64,000 bases of DNA, taken from assembly GCA_005223075.1 (NCBI GenBank), contig NJBO01000011.1:1-64000 (forward strand), given 5' to 3'. The position numbers and the translations under genes were made by a program. Origin of the DNA: a candidate division TA06 bacterium B3_TA06 (lineage in GTDB: Bacteria > Hydrothermota > Tepidihabitantia > B3-TA06). Position 1 is the first letter of the stretch. Every line of letters starts with the position of its first letter. This document shows positions 1-7,031 of the stretch, piece after piece. Under the pieces are notes generated by a model. It worked only from the letters and a program-made list of their open reading frames with translations, was not told the DNA's origin and searched no databases.

Positions 1-175
1 GCGTACGTGGACATGGATAGGGAAACGTTATCTCACCTTCCAGGCTTAACTTCTGCAACTGTGCGAAGTAGGCGGTTATCCGCTCGAACTCAGTGCCAAA
101 CCGTTGCCTCTCCCCTGACTTGAGTTCTAAACGGGCAAGCTCGGCCACCTTGAGGATCTCCACTCCGCGGGTCAT
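1..175 (-). CDS. gatC: GatC, Asp/Glu-tRNA amidotransferase subunit C (partial)
   Basis: The first 58 codons of a minus-strand gene that runs off the left edge. The start ATG is at 175-173. The translation opens MTRGVEILKVAELARLEL and continues through ...RFGTEFERITAYFAQLQKL, the amphipathic two-helix pattern of GatC, the small subunit that clamps GatA and GatB together in the enzyme converting Glu-tRNA(Gln) or Asp-tRNA(Asn) to the amidated form. Only the N-terminal two thirds can be seen. gatA would be expected just outside the window. The call rests on the family pattern and has no biochemical support here. Confidence 0.75.
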   Translation of the reverse strand, partial: MTRGVEILKVAELARLELKSGERQRFGTEFERITAYFAQLQKLSLEGEITFPYPCPRT

Positions 176-236
176 AGCTTAAGTTTACCTTAGCGAAGGC
201 TCTAAGTCAAGGATGATCAATGCCATCCTTTTGTTT

Positions 237-294
237 CGGGGTCCCCGCACGGCTGCGCCTGCGCCCCCGTCGGGTGTAGCAGACGTGTGGGGTG
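237..294 (+). repeat. Hairpin repeat family A, copy 1 (expanded loop)
   Basis: Begins CGGGGTCCCCG and ends GTGGGGTG, like the other family A copies. The outer stem CCCCGCACG pairs with CGTGTGGGG, then comes a g.a mismatch, then CTGC/GCAG. The loop is enlarged to about 22 bases. Together with the inverted copy at 1800-1838 it brackets the gene at 336-1784. Confidence 0.7.
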
Positions 295-308
295 GAAGAA
301 TCTGTAGT

Positions 309-328
309 GGCCGACCTTTAGGTCGGCC
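309..328 (-). terminator. Hairpin downstream of propeller gene
   Basis: GGCCGACC, loop TTTA, GGTCGGCC: a perfect 8-bp stem starting 8 bases past the stop codon of the minus-strand gene ending at 336. No strong T tract follows, so it may be a weak terminator or only an mRNA 3'-end structure. The same CGACCTTTAGGTCG core is used in the terminator at 42584-42610. Confidence 0.5.
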
Positions 329-335
329 CGAGTTC

Positions 336-1784
336 TTATTTTACCAGGATAACCTTCCGGGTAATCATTGTATTATCCGAAGATGAACGGATGAAATAGA
401 CGCCCGGCGTCTGGGTGTCTCCCCAAATAATCGTGCCGGATGCTTGGCTTGCGTGTATCTCATCCACCTTTCTGCCCGATGCGTCGAACACCGAAGCCGA
501 GAAACCCTGCGGTCTATCGGTATACTGCAACACTATCCGGCGGCCAACCGAAACTGGAATCTGCCAATCGGATTGTGTTACGTGCGGTTCTTCGGCTACA
601 GCTATCCGCCCCTCTGAATCGGTCTTGATCAGCCAGAGGTTTCCTTCGGAACCTCCGTAGGTCTCGGTCATTCCGGTGATAATGTAGCCGCCGTCAGTGG
701 TTTGCTGTACCCAGCTCCCGTAATCCTTTTGAGGGTTCTGGCCGTAGAGACGCGTCCATACAGTATCACCTTTATCGTCGGTCTTCAAGAGCCACAGATC
801 CCCGTCTTCGGAATATCCACCCACGTAAGATTTTAGTCCGTAGATTCCCGTAACTATGTAGCCGCCGTCCGAGGTCTCTTGCACGCAGTCTGCACAATCG
901 TTGGCATAGATAGGATTCGTTTTCCCCCACGTGCGTTTCCACAAAAGGTTTCCACTTCCATCTGTTTTGAGTAACACTAAATCACCCATCTCTATGCCAG
1001 CCGCGACGTAGGCGTCATCTGCGGTCTCTCGCACACACATGAGTTGTGTGCCTCCGGCCCTGTATGTCCACAGGCTGTCTCCCTTACCGTCTGTTTTCAT
1101 TAGCATAACTGAATTCAGAGTAGCCTCAGAATACAGAGCCAAACAAGCTATAATGTAGCCTCCATCGGAGGTTTGCTGGACATGACAGCCTTCGTCCCAT
1201 GTATCTTCATCGCCGTAGGTTTTTGTCCAGATGGTGTCACCTTCTGAGTCGGTCTTTAGAAGCCATAGATCGCCATTCCATGGATAGCCGGACTCCTCAT
1301 GCTCAACGGCATCCCTGTAGCCGGTGACGATGTATCCGCCGTCTGAGGTCTGATCCACGCCGTAAGCCGCATCATAGTTTTCCCCGCCGTAGGTCTTTGT
1401 CCATAAGGTATCGCCATCAGCGTCCGTTTTTAAAAGCCAGAGGTCGAAATTCCCGGCCCCGAAGGACTCCGTGTAGCCTGCGATGATGTAGCCGCCATCC
1501 GAGACCTCTTGGCCGCCGTAGGCCCAATCCTCAGCATGGCCGCCAAAGGACCTTGTCCAGATAGTATCCCCATTGGAATCTGTTTTGATAATCCATACCT
1601 CTGAGGTCTGCGCAGGTAAGGCCCTTCCGCCTATAACGATGTAACCCCCGTCTGAGGTTTGTTCCACAGACCAACCGGAAGAGGTGCCTGTTGTGCCATA
1701 GGTCTTCATCCAGCTGGTTTGGGCTGCGAGAGGGATAGCGGCAAGCATCACTGCCGCTATAGATAAGACCGCTAAGCGTTTCAT
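336..1784 (-). CDS. Secreted seven-blade propeller protein with C-terminal sorting tail
   Basis: 482 residues. The start is the ATG at 1784, preceded by AGGAGG; an ATG six codons upstream has no ribosome site. Residues 1-22 are a signal peptide (MKRLAVLSIAAVML...AAQ). The body holds seven repeats of about 50-60 residues, each with a TSDGGYI(I/V)xG strand, a DLWLLKTDxxGDTxW segment and a closing TYGG. Seven units fit one seven-blade propeller, with an extra strand after the signal peptide available to close the ring. The last 80 residues form a Por-secretion-type beta domain ending GVYFIRSS...RKVILVK. No catalytic residues are recognisable; a surface binding or adhesion role is a guess. It is a tandem paralogue of the gene at 1843-3285 and is probably cotranscribed with it. 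Confidence 0.8.
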   Translation of the reverse strand: MKRLAVLSIAAVMLAAIPLAAQTSWMKTYGTTGTSSGWSVEQTSDGGYIVIGGRALPAQTSEVWIIKTDSNGDTIWTRSFGGHAEDWAYGGQEVSDGGYIIAGYTESFGAGNFDLWLLKTDADGDTLWTKTYGGENYDAAYGVDQTSDGGYIVTGYRDAVEHEESGYPWNGDLWLLKTDSEGDTIWTKTYGDEDTWDEGCHVQQTSDGGYIIACLALYSEATLNSVMLMKTDGKGDSLWTYRAGGTQLMCVRETADDAYVAAGIEMGDLVLLKTDGSGNLLWKRTWGKTNPIYANDCADCVQETSDGGYIVTGIYGLKSYVGGYSEDGDLWLLKTDDKGDTVWTRLYGQNPQKDYGSWVQQTTDGGYIITGMTETYGGSEGNLWLIKTDSEGRIAVAEEPHVTQSDWQIPVSVGRRIVLQYTDRPQGFSASVFDASGRKVDEIHASQASGTIIWGDTQTPGVYFIRSSSDNTMITRKVILVK

Positions 1785-1799
1785 GTTTCCTCCTTTTTG

Positions 1800-1838
1800 C
1801 ACCCCACACGTCTACTTCGTAGCCGTGCGGGGACCCCG
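1800..1838 (-). repeat. Hairpin repeat family A, copy 2
   Basis: On the minus strand it reads CGGGGTCCCCGCACG, g, CTAC, GAA loop, GTAG, a, CGTGTGGGGTG: a 13-bp stem broken only by a g.a mismatch. It lies in the 58-base gap between the two propeller genes, inverted relative to copy 1. Confidence 0.8.
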
Positions 1839-1842
1839 ACGG

Positions 1843-3285
1843 TTATCTGACGAGGATCACCCTCTCCGTCCGGGGTGTTTTGTTTTCGTCAACCCTTATA
1901 AAATAGACTCCAGGAGATTGTTCATCTCCCCAAACAATAGTTCCTGATGTTCCTCCTGCGTGTATCTCATCCACCTTTCTGCCCGATGCGTCGAAGACCT
2001 GAGCGTGGAAACCTTGTGGGTGATCCGCGTAGCGCAGGGTGATTTGTTGTCCGATCGAGGATGAAATCTGCCAGTTAGATGGGTGTGTTACGGGCTCGGC
2101 AACACCAACGTAGCCCAAGGAGTCGGTTTTGATGAGACAGATGTCATACTCACCATTGGAGTAGGTGCCTGAATATCCGGTGATTATGTAGCCTCCATCT
2201 GATGCAGGTTTCACACAGCAGCCGGCGTCAAATTCTGGATTATCGCCGAAGAGACGTGTCCACAGGGTATCTCCGTTTTCGTCTACTTTAAGAAGCCACA
2301 CATCTGCGTCCCTGGGGTTGCTTCCAAGGAGAATTGCGCCGTAAATACCGGTTACGATGTAGTTCCCATCAGGGGTCGGTTCTATCCAGGTGGCCCAATC
2401 GTATGCCGGGGAAGATTTCCCGTAAGTCTTTTCCCACATAAGAGTACCAGTTTCTGAAAACCTGGCTATTCCCAAGTCTGTATCAATGCTTCCTGCAATC
2501 ATGTACGATCCGTCTGATGTCTGGCGAACGCAGTTAAACCATCTGTCATCACTGGTTCTATACACCCAAACCGAATCGCCCGCTGCATCTGTTTTCATAA
2601 GCCTGGCCGCGCTCATGGTGGCAGGTTCCTCCAATCCGTTACAACCTACTATATATCCGCCATCAGAGGTTTGACGCACACACAGCCCCTCTTCGTAGTC
2701 CTGATCCGGGATGCCGTAGGTTTTCTCCCACATCAACGTGCCGTCCGCCTGCGTTTTTATAAGCCAGATGTCGCCGGGTATCACGTAGTTGGTCACTTGG
2801 CTGAACTTACCGTCCCGGTGGCCGGTTATGATGTAGCCGTCGTCGGTGGTTTGATGGACACTGCTTGCCACATCATAACCCGTATCCCCGTAAGTCCGAG
2901 TCCAGGCGGTATCTCCATCAGGGTCTATCTTCAAAAGCCAGGCGTCGTATTTTCCCGCACCGAAGGATTCGGTAAACCCGGCGATGATAAATCCACCGTC
3001 GGAAGTGATCTGTCCGGAAAACCCGTATTCCTCAAGAGGCCCGCCGTAGGTTTTCGTCCATAAGGTGTCTCCATTTTCGTCGGTCTTTAAAAGCCATATG
3101 TCGGTTTTGGTCTGCTCGGAGATTGTATTGCCCATAACAAAGTATCCACCGTCTGAGGTTTCTTCCACTAATTCTCCGAACTGGTAATCGGCGTCGCCGT
3201 AGTTTTTTATCCAGCCGCCCTGGGCTGTTAAGGGGATAGCGGCAAGCAATGCCGCCAGTAGAATGAACAAGGACTTCCTAAGCAT
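1843..3285 (-). CDS. Secreted seven-blade propeller protein, paralogue
   Basis: 480 residues; start ATG at 3285 with AGGAGG nine bases upstream. N-terminal signal peptide (MLRKSLFILLAALLAAIPLTAQ). Seven repeats carry the same (T/P)xDGGYxxxG and W(L/I)LKTDxxGDTLW elements as the downstream gene, and the same C-terminal sorting domain ends GVYFIRVDENK...RVILVR. The tails of the two paralogues share FDASGRKVDEIHA and SGTI.WGD, so they arose by tandem duplication. By family knowledge the tail predicts export by a type IX-like system and anchoring or release at the cell surface; no T9SS core genes are in this window. The ligand is unknown. Confidence 0.8.
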   Translation of the reverse strand: MLRKSLFILLAALLAAIPLTAQGGWIKNYGDADYQFGELVEETSDGGYFVMGNTISEQTKTDIWLLKTDENGDTLWTKTYGGPLEEYGFSGQITSDGGFIIAGFTESFGAGKYDAWLLKIDPDGDTAWTRTYGDTGYDVASSVHQTTDDGYIITGHRDGKFSQVTNYVIPGDIWLIKTQADGTLMWEKTYGIPDQDYEEGLCVRQTSDGGYIVGCNGLEEPATMSAARLMKTDAAGDSVWVYRTSDDRWFNCVRQTSDGSYMIAGSIDTDLGIARFSETGTLMWEKTYGKSSPAYDWATWIEPTPDGNYIVTGIYGAILLGSNPRDADVWLLKVDENGDTLWTRLFGDNPEFDAGCCVKPASDGGYIITGYSGTYSNGEYDICLIKTDSLGYVGVAEPVTHPSNWQISSSIGQQITLRYADHPQGFHAQVFDASGRKVDEIHAGGTSGTIVWGDEQSPGVYFIRVDENKTPRTERVILVR

Positions 3286-3365
3286 GTAAGCCTCCTTGTT
3301 TTTGCCGGTTGCCCGGCGTTGACCACAAAGCCTGAATTTTTTCAGCTAAAAGACCACTTATTTTT

Positions 3366-3393
3366 ATAATAGGCTATTAAGTGAGTATGTCAA
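3366..3393 (-). promoter_or_regulatory. Promoter of the propeller operon
   Basis: Minus strand TTGACA (3393-3388), 16-bp spacer, TATTAT (3371-3366). The predicted start is near 3359, which leaves a leader of about 75 bases with a Shine-Dalgarno. Two small hairpins lie in the leader (3303-3317 and 3331-3344). Confidence 0.7.
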
Positions 3394-3420
3394 GATCGGC
3401 CTCAGTGTGGTGGCATGTTA

Positions 3421-3448
3421 TTGACAATCTCCTAATCTTCGCTAGTCT
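3421..3448 (+). promoter_or_regulatory. Leaderless promoter of glmU-like gene
   Basis: TTGACA (3421-3426), 16-bp spacer, weak -10 TAGTCT (3443-3448), then 5 bases to the ATG at 3454. Transcription should start at the ATG itself; there is no Shine-Dalgarno. Confidence 0.55.
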
Positions 3449-3453
3449 AGGGC

Positions 3454-4629
3454 ATGATATTCATCTACGAGGACTCATGGGAGAACTTCGAGCCGTTGTC
3501 TTTGCTTCGACCCGTAACCGAGACACGCTGCGGTGCCTTGAGCTTTCGCGAAAAACTCGCAAGGCTCTCAGGCGAGGATATCCGGGGTATCATCCGGGAA
3601 GAGCTGCTTGACCTTCTCTCCGAGTGCTGGCCCGAGCTGGCCAGGGATGCCAACAAGGTGCCTGAGGGCTGCCACCTCTTCATAGCCGCGGGAAGCGTGC
3701 TCACCGAACCGCTGGCATATATCGATTCGGACGAACTTCTGGTTGGTGAAGCCGAAAATCTCCTGGGTTTCAGCACCGACTCCCTCTCAGGCTATCAAAG
3801 TGCTGAGAGTATTCAGGGGTTTCTTGAGGATGCAGATCTAACCAAACACCGGATAGGGGGCAGACGGATGCTCTATCCCTGGGAGATATTTGCTTCCCTA
3901 GAGCTTGAGGTCACGCGTGACTTTGAGGGTGAACTTGCAAAAGGTACGCTTGATCCCCACGCCACGGTCTACGGCTCAGCCCTGAGACTAGAGAAAGGGG
4001 CACGGGTCGAGGCAGGTACGGTAATAGACTGCCGGAAAGGCCCGGTGACCGTGGCTCGAAACGCACTTATTAAAGGCCCCACTTTGATCGAAGGCCCGGT
4101 CTACGTAGGTCCTGAGAGTATCGTGGACAGCGCGAGGCTCAGAGCAGGAACCGTCTTAGGCCCTTGCTGCCGTGCCGGCGGCGAGGTCGAGGCTTCCATC
4201 TTCCACGCCTACGTCAACAAGCACCACGAGGGGTTCATCGGCCACTCCTACCTGGGCGAGTGGGTTAATCTGGGTGCCATGACCGCCAACTCCGACCTCA
4301 AGAACAACTACTCCGAGGTCAAGGTCAACCTTGCAGGCGAGACCATCTCCACAGGTCTTGTCAAGTTCGGCTGCATCATGGGCGATCACACCAAGACCGC
4401 CATAGGAACCCTTATCCCCACCGGTGCGATGATCGGGATATTTGCAAACATCCTGGGAGGCGGGCTCTGTTCGAAGAATATTCCTTCCTTCTCCTGGGGC
4501 GAGGCCAACGTTTACGAGCTAAAGAAGTTGCTTTCGACCGCTGAGAAGGTGATGCAGCGTCGAGATGTGAGCATGGGTGAGGCGTTAAGGGAACGTATCA
4601 TCGCCCTTTATAAGGCCTATGTCGGTTAA
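3454..4629 (+). CDS. GlmU-like sugar-1-phosphate transferase with left-handed beta-helix
   Basis: 391 residues, matching the 'alternative bacterial GlmU' type found in Bacteroidetes and relatives. The N-terminus (MIFIYEDSWENFEPLSLLRP, then VTETRCGALSFREKL) is typical of this group and stands in for the classic pyrophosphorylase start. From about residue 160 onward the protein is rich in hexapeptide-repeat turns (VEAGTVIDCRKGPVTV..NALIKGPTLIEGPVYVG), and the segment around KHHEGFIGHSYLGEWVNLGA and TANSDLKNNY is the acetyltransferase-helix signature. Likely role: making UDP-GlcNAc or a related activated amino sugar for cell wall and lipid A. It overlaps the ROK kinase by 11 bases, so sugar phosphorylation and activation appear coupled. 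Confidence 0.75.
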   Translation: MIFIYEDSWENFEPLSLLRPVTETRCGALSFREKLARLSGEDIRGIIREELLDLLSECWPELARDANKVPEGCHLFIAAGSVLTEPLAYIDSDELLVGEAENLLGFSTDSLSGYQSAESIQGFLEDADLTKHRIGGRRMLYPWEIFASLELEVTRDFEGELAKGTLDPHATVYGSALRLEKGARVEAGTVIDCRKGPVTVARNALIKGPTLIEGPVYVGPESIVDSARLRAGTVLGPCCRAGGEVEASIFHAYVNKHHEGFIGHSYLGEWVNLGAMTANSDLKNNYSEVKVNLAGETISTGLVKFGCIMGDHTKTAIGTLIPTGAMIGIFANILGGGLCSKNIPSFSWGEANVYELKKLLSTAEKVMQRRDVSMGEALRERIIALYKAYVG

Positions 4630-5548
4630 CTCGCTCGGCGTGGACGTGGGGGGCACCAACACCCGTCTTGGTCTGGTGGATGAGCATGGCAAGATCGTAG
4701 CCCGTGCGCGTATCCCTACACTTATGAGGGAGGGCCCGGAAAGCCTTGTGGAACGTATTGCATCAAAAGCTTTAAGCATCGCTAATGATGAAACGATTGC
4801 ACAGGTGGGTGTGGGGATAGCCGGTCTCATAGATCATCATAAGGGGATAGTTCGGTTTTCCCCGAATCTTGTGGGTTGGAAGGACGTGCCCTTAAAAGAG
4901 ATGCTTCATGAACGCTTCGGGGTTCCGGTTGCGGTGGGCAACGACGCCAACGTGATTGCCTGGGGGGAGTACCGCTTCGGGGGCTATGGGACCGAGCACC
5001 TCTTCTGCTTCACCCTTGGGACAGGCGTGGGAGGTGGGATTGTGTCCGATGGCAGGTTGATTCTTGGGGCAAACGATGCGGCGGGTGAGTTCGGGCACAC
5101 CTCGCTTGAACCCGACGGGTCTCGCTGTGCTTGCGGGTTGAGAGGGTGCCTTGAGAGCTACGTTAGCTCACGTCATCTGACAGCCCTGGCAAAGCGCCGC
5201 ATGAAGAAAAGATCCCATTTAGCCCGATTGACATCAAAGGAGGAGCTTACCCCCAAGCTTCTGGCCAAGGCCGCGCGTGAGGGTGATGAGGTGGCACAGA
5301 AGATCTTTGCTGAAGCGGGAGAACGCATTGGACGGGCGCTTGGCAACGTGGTGCAACTTCTTGATCCTGAGGTGATTGTAGTCAACGGGGGTATAAGCAA
5401 AGCGAGTGATCTTATCATCAAGCCGATCCGGAAATCCCTTAAGCGCTACACCATGCCGCTTCGCGGCCGCAGGCTGAGGGTGGTGCGCTCTAAACTCGGC
5501 GACAGGGCAGGAATACTAGGCGCAGCGGCTTTGGCCGAGATACTATGA
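4619..5548 (+). CDS. ROK-family sugar kinase (glucokinase-like)
   Basis: 309 residues. The phosphate-binding motif LGVDVGGTNTRLG is near the start, a VGNDANVIAWGE segment and the LGTGVGGGIV loop follow, and the ROK zinc signature CACGLRGCLE lies mid-protein, preceded by GEFGHTSLEP, whose His is normally a metal ligand. No N-terminal helix-turn-helix is present, so this is a kinase and not a NagC/Mlc-type repressor. Substrate is probably glucose or N-acetylglucosamine; the sequence does not decide between them. Translation is likely coupled to the upstream GlmU-like gene. Confidence 0.85.
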   Translation: MSVNSLGVDVGGTNTRLGLVDEHGKIVARARIPTLMREGPESLVERIASKALSIANDETIAQVGVGIAGLIDHHKGIVRFSPNLVGWKDVPLKEMLHERFGVPVAVGNDANVIAWGEYRFGGYGTEHLFCFTLGTGVGGGIVSDGRLILGANDAAGEFGHTSLEPDGSRCACGLRGCLESYVSSRHLTALAKRRMKKRSHLARLTSKEELTPKLLAKAAREGDEVAQKIFAEAGERIGRALGNVVQLLDPEVIVVNGGISKASDLIIKPIRKSLKRYTMPLRGRRLRVVRSKLGDRAGILGAAALAEIL

Positions 5549-5603
5549 TAGGGCAAGCCACTTTTATAATTCAAATTGCAAAGTGCGAATTTATTGGGAA
5601 TTA

Positions 5604-5624
5604 AAGGCCGCCTTCGGCGGCCTT
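5604..5624 (+). terminator. Hairpin terminator between convergent genes
   Basis: AAGGCCGCC, loop TTC, GGCGGCCTT: a 9-bp GC-rich stem 55 bases after the ROK gene. The following T run is short, so strength is uncertain. It could serve the minus-strand gene ending at 5671 as well. Confidence 0.6.
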
Positions 5625-5637
5625 CCTGTTGCGTTGT

Positions 5638-5667
5638 AATCTTTCGTGCCCCGACGAAAGGAGCATC
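5638..5667 (+). repeat. Hairpin repeat family B, copy 1
   Basis: CTTTCGT / ACGAAAG stem followed by GAGCATC. Other family B copies (27743, 27943, 32636) share the CTTT...AAAGGAGC arms and the trailing A(T/C) region. Confidence 0.5.
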
Positions 5668-5670
5668 GTG

Positions 5671-6288
5671 TTACGGGCTTACCGCCAGGCCCACGGAGAA
5701 GAGGATGGTGGTTTCGGAGCCTTGCCGTTCATGGGTTACCGGTGAGTAAGGATTGCCGTTAAGCTGCACGGTAAGGGAAGGTTTGAGCCACAGTATGGGG
5801 ATGAGCTTTATACCCACATCACCTTTTATTTGGAACCCAACGTCGGTCTTTAAGTCATCATCGGGGATGTCAACCATAAGGTCCCAGTTGCCGGCACCTA
5901 TCCCGGTGGCTCCTGAAGTGTGGACGATAAAAGCGGGACCAAGACCTGCTCCTATGTGGAACTTGCCGGTGGGCTTCAAAGTGCCCTTGAGCAGGACAGG
6001 TATAACCACGTTATTATATTTCAGGATAAGATCGGTGTCACCGAAGCCGGTTTCCCAGCTATATTTGGCGCTTTGTACGAGGAATCCGGTTTCCGCTCCG
6101 ATATACGCAGGCAGGCACGACGGGGTTATCCCGATGCTTCCCAGGAGACCTGCGTGCAGGCCCACGCCCGAGCCTATGTTGCCATTGCCGTCGTCCCAGC
6201 TCTGGTAGTTGAGTCCACCTACGCCCGTAACCTCGACGCCCCACGCAACGCTCGCCAGCAAGGCGAGAAGCAAAACGAATTTCTTCAT
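5671..6288 (-). CDS. Small outer-membrane beta-barrel protein
   Basis: 205 residues with a signal peptide (MKKFVLLLALLASVAWG). The mature part alternates polar and hydrophobic residues in short strands separated by Gly/Asn turns (GVGLHAGLLGSIGI, FHIGAGLGPAFIV, VGFQIKGDVGIKL) and ends with an LFSVGLAVSP strand, as in porin-like OmpX/PorT-type barrels. The start ATG is preceded by AAAGGAGCAGGC. It is a paralogue of the upstream gene (shared W(L)xP(S/A) strand near residue 170). It has its own promoter inside the end of that gene. No specific function is assignable. Confidence 0.75.
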   Translation of the reverse strand: MKKFVLLLALLASVAWGVEVTGVGGLNYQSWDDGNGNIGSGVGLHAGLLGSIGITPSCLPAYIGAETGFLVQSAKYSWETGFGDTDLILKYNNVVIPVLLKGTLKPTGKFHIGAGLGPAFIVHTSGATGIGAGNWDLMVDIPDDDLKTDVGFQIKGDVGIKLIPILWLKPSLTVQLNGNPYSPVTHERQGSETTILFSVGLAVSP

Positions 6289-6330
6289 GCCTGCTCCTTT
6301 GGTTTTGTTCTACTCTCCGAGTTGTCCCCC

Positions 6331-6359
6331 AGTATACCTGTAAGTTTTTAGATTTTCAA
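6331..6359 (-). promoter_or_regulatory. Promoter of barrel gene at 6288
   Basis: Minus strand TTGAAA (6359-6354), 17-bp spacer, TATACT (6336-6331). It overlaps the 3' end of the upstream barrel gene and gives a 35-40 base leader with a ribosome site. Confidence 0.55.
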
Positions 6360-6944
6360 GGCCAGGCCCAGGGAAAAGAACCAGTTTTGACCCTTGTCGA
6401 GCCACGTATCTTTGGCGGTTAGGTTAAACTGTCTGGTGATTGCAGGATTAAGCCACAGTTTTGGAGACAATCTGATGTTGATTTCTCCTTTGAGGTGCAA
6501 TCCCAAATCGGTTTCATAGTATTGTTTATCTACGACACCTTCACCGCCTTCTGCATCCTCCCACCAGCCGTAAACATTGCGGATCAGCGAGGGACCAACG
6601 CCCCATTGGAAATGAAACGCTTTCACAGTGGCAAGTCTTAGTTTTAGGAGGAGTGGAATTATTAAATTGGACTGATGAGTAACCATGGGAGGATACTCAG
6701 GTATTGCTGGAATGATGAAGTAATTGGCTTGTTGAAAAAGGATGCCGCTCTCAAGACCTATGTTGATTCCCAATAACGAGGGCACTATAGATAACTCTGT
6801 AAGCAAGCCTCCATGCCATCCCCATGCGCCTTCATGATAATATTCGGGATTCATCGCTTGGTAGTTCCCTCCACCCAGAGCGGTTATCTCCAACGCTCCC
6901 ACACACGTCCCTAGAAGGGCAATCAAAAGGATGCAGCGTTTCAT
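6348..6944 (-). CDS. Small outer-membrane beta-barrel protein, paralogue
   Basis: 198 residues; start at 6944 behind GAAGGAGGAAAC. Signal peptide MKRCILLIALLGTCVGA, then a beta-rich mature region (LLTELSIVPSLLGINIGLE, LGLHLKGEINIRL) ending WFFSLGLALKI. The arrangement of strands parallels the 5671-6288 gene, which suggests duplication. Like its neighbour it is most simply read as an outer-membrane barrel of 8 or so strands; what it binds or transports is unknown. Confidence 0.75.
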   Translation of the reverse strand: MKRCILLIALLGTCVGALEITALGGGNYQAMNPEYYHEGAWGWHGGLLTELSIVPSLLGINIGLESGILFQQANYFIIPAIPEYPPMVTHQSNLIIPLLLKLRLATVKAFHFQWGVGPSLIRNVYGWWEDAEGGEGVVDKQYYETDLGLHLKGEINIRLSPKLWLNPAITRQFNLTAKDTWLDKGQNWFFSLGLALKI

Positions 6945-6965
6945 GTTTCCTCCTTCATCTGGACT

Positions 6966-6993
6966 AATATACTTGCAGAACTTAACCTGTCAA
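6966..6993 (-). promoter_or_regulatory. Promoter of barrel gene at 6944
   Basis: Minus strand TTGACA (6993-6988), 16-bp spacer, TATATT (6971-6966). Its -35 box is only two bases from the -35 box of the divergent promoter at 6996. Confidence 0.75.
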
Positions 6994-6995
6994 CA

Positions 6996-7024
6996 TTGAC
7001 ACCCGCTTTGTCAGACCCTATACT
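6996..7024 (+). promoter_or_regulatory. Leaderless promoter of surface protease gene
   Basis: TTGACA (6996-7001), 17-bp spacer, TATACT (7019-7024), 7 bases, then GTG at 7032. The TTG sometimes chosen as a start at 6996 is the -35 box itself. Confidence 0.8.
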
Positions 7025-7031
7025 TCCAGCT

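Noticed and set aside
5920-6351. Plus-strand open frame of 143 codons across the barrel gene
   Set aside because: Opposite a gene with signal peptide, ribosome site and strand pattern; no independent evidence.
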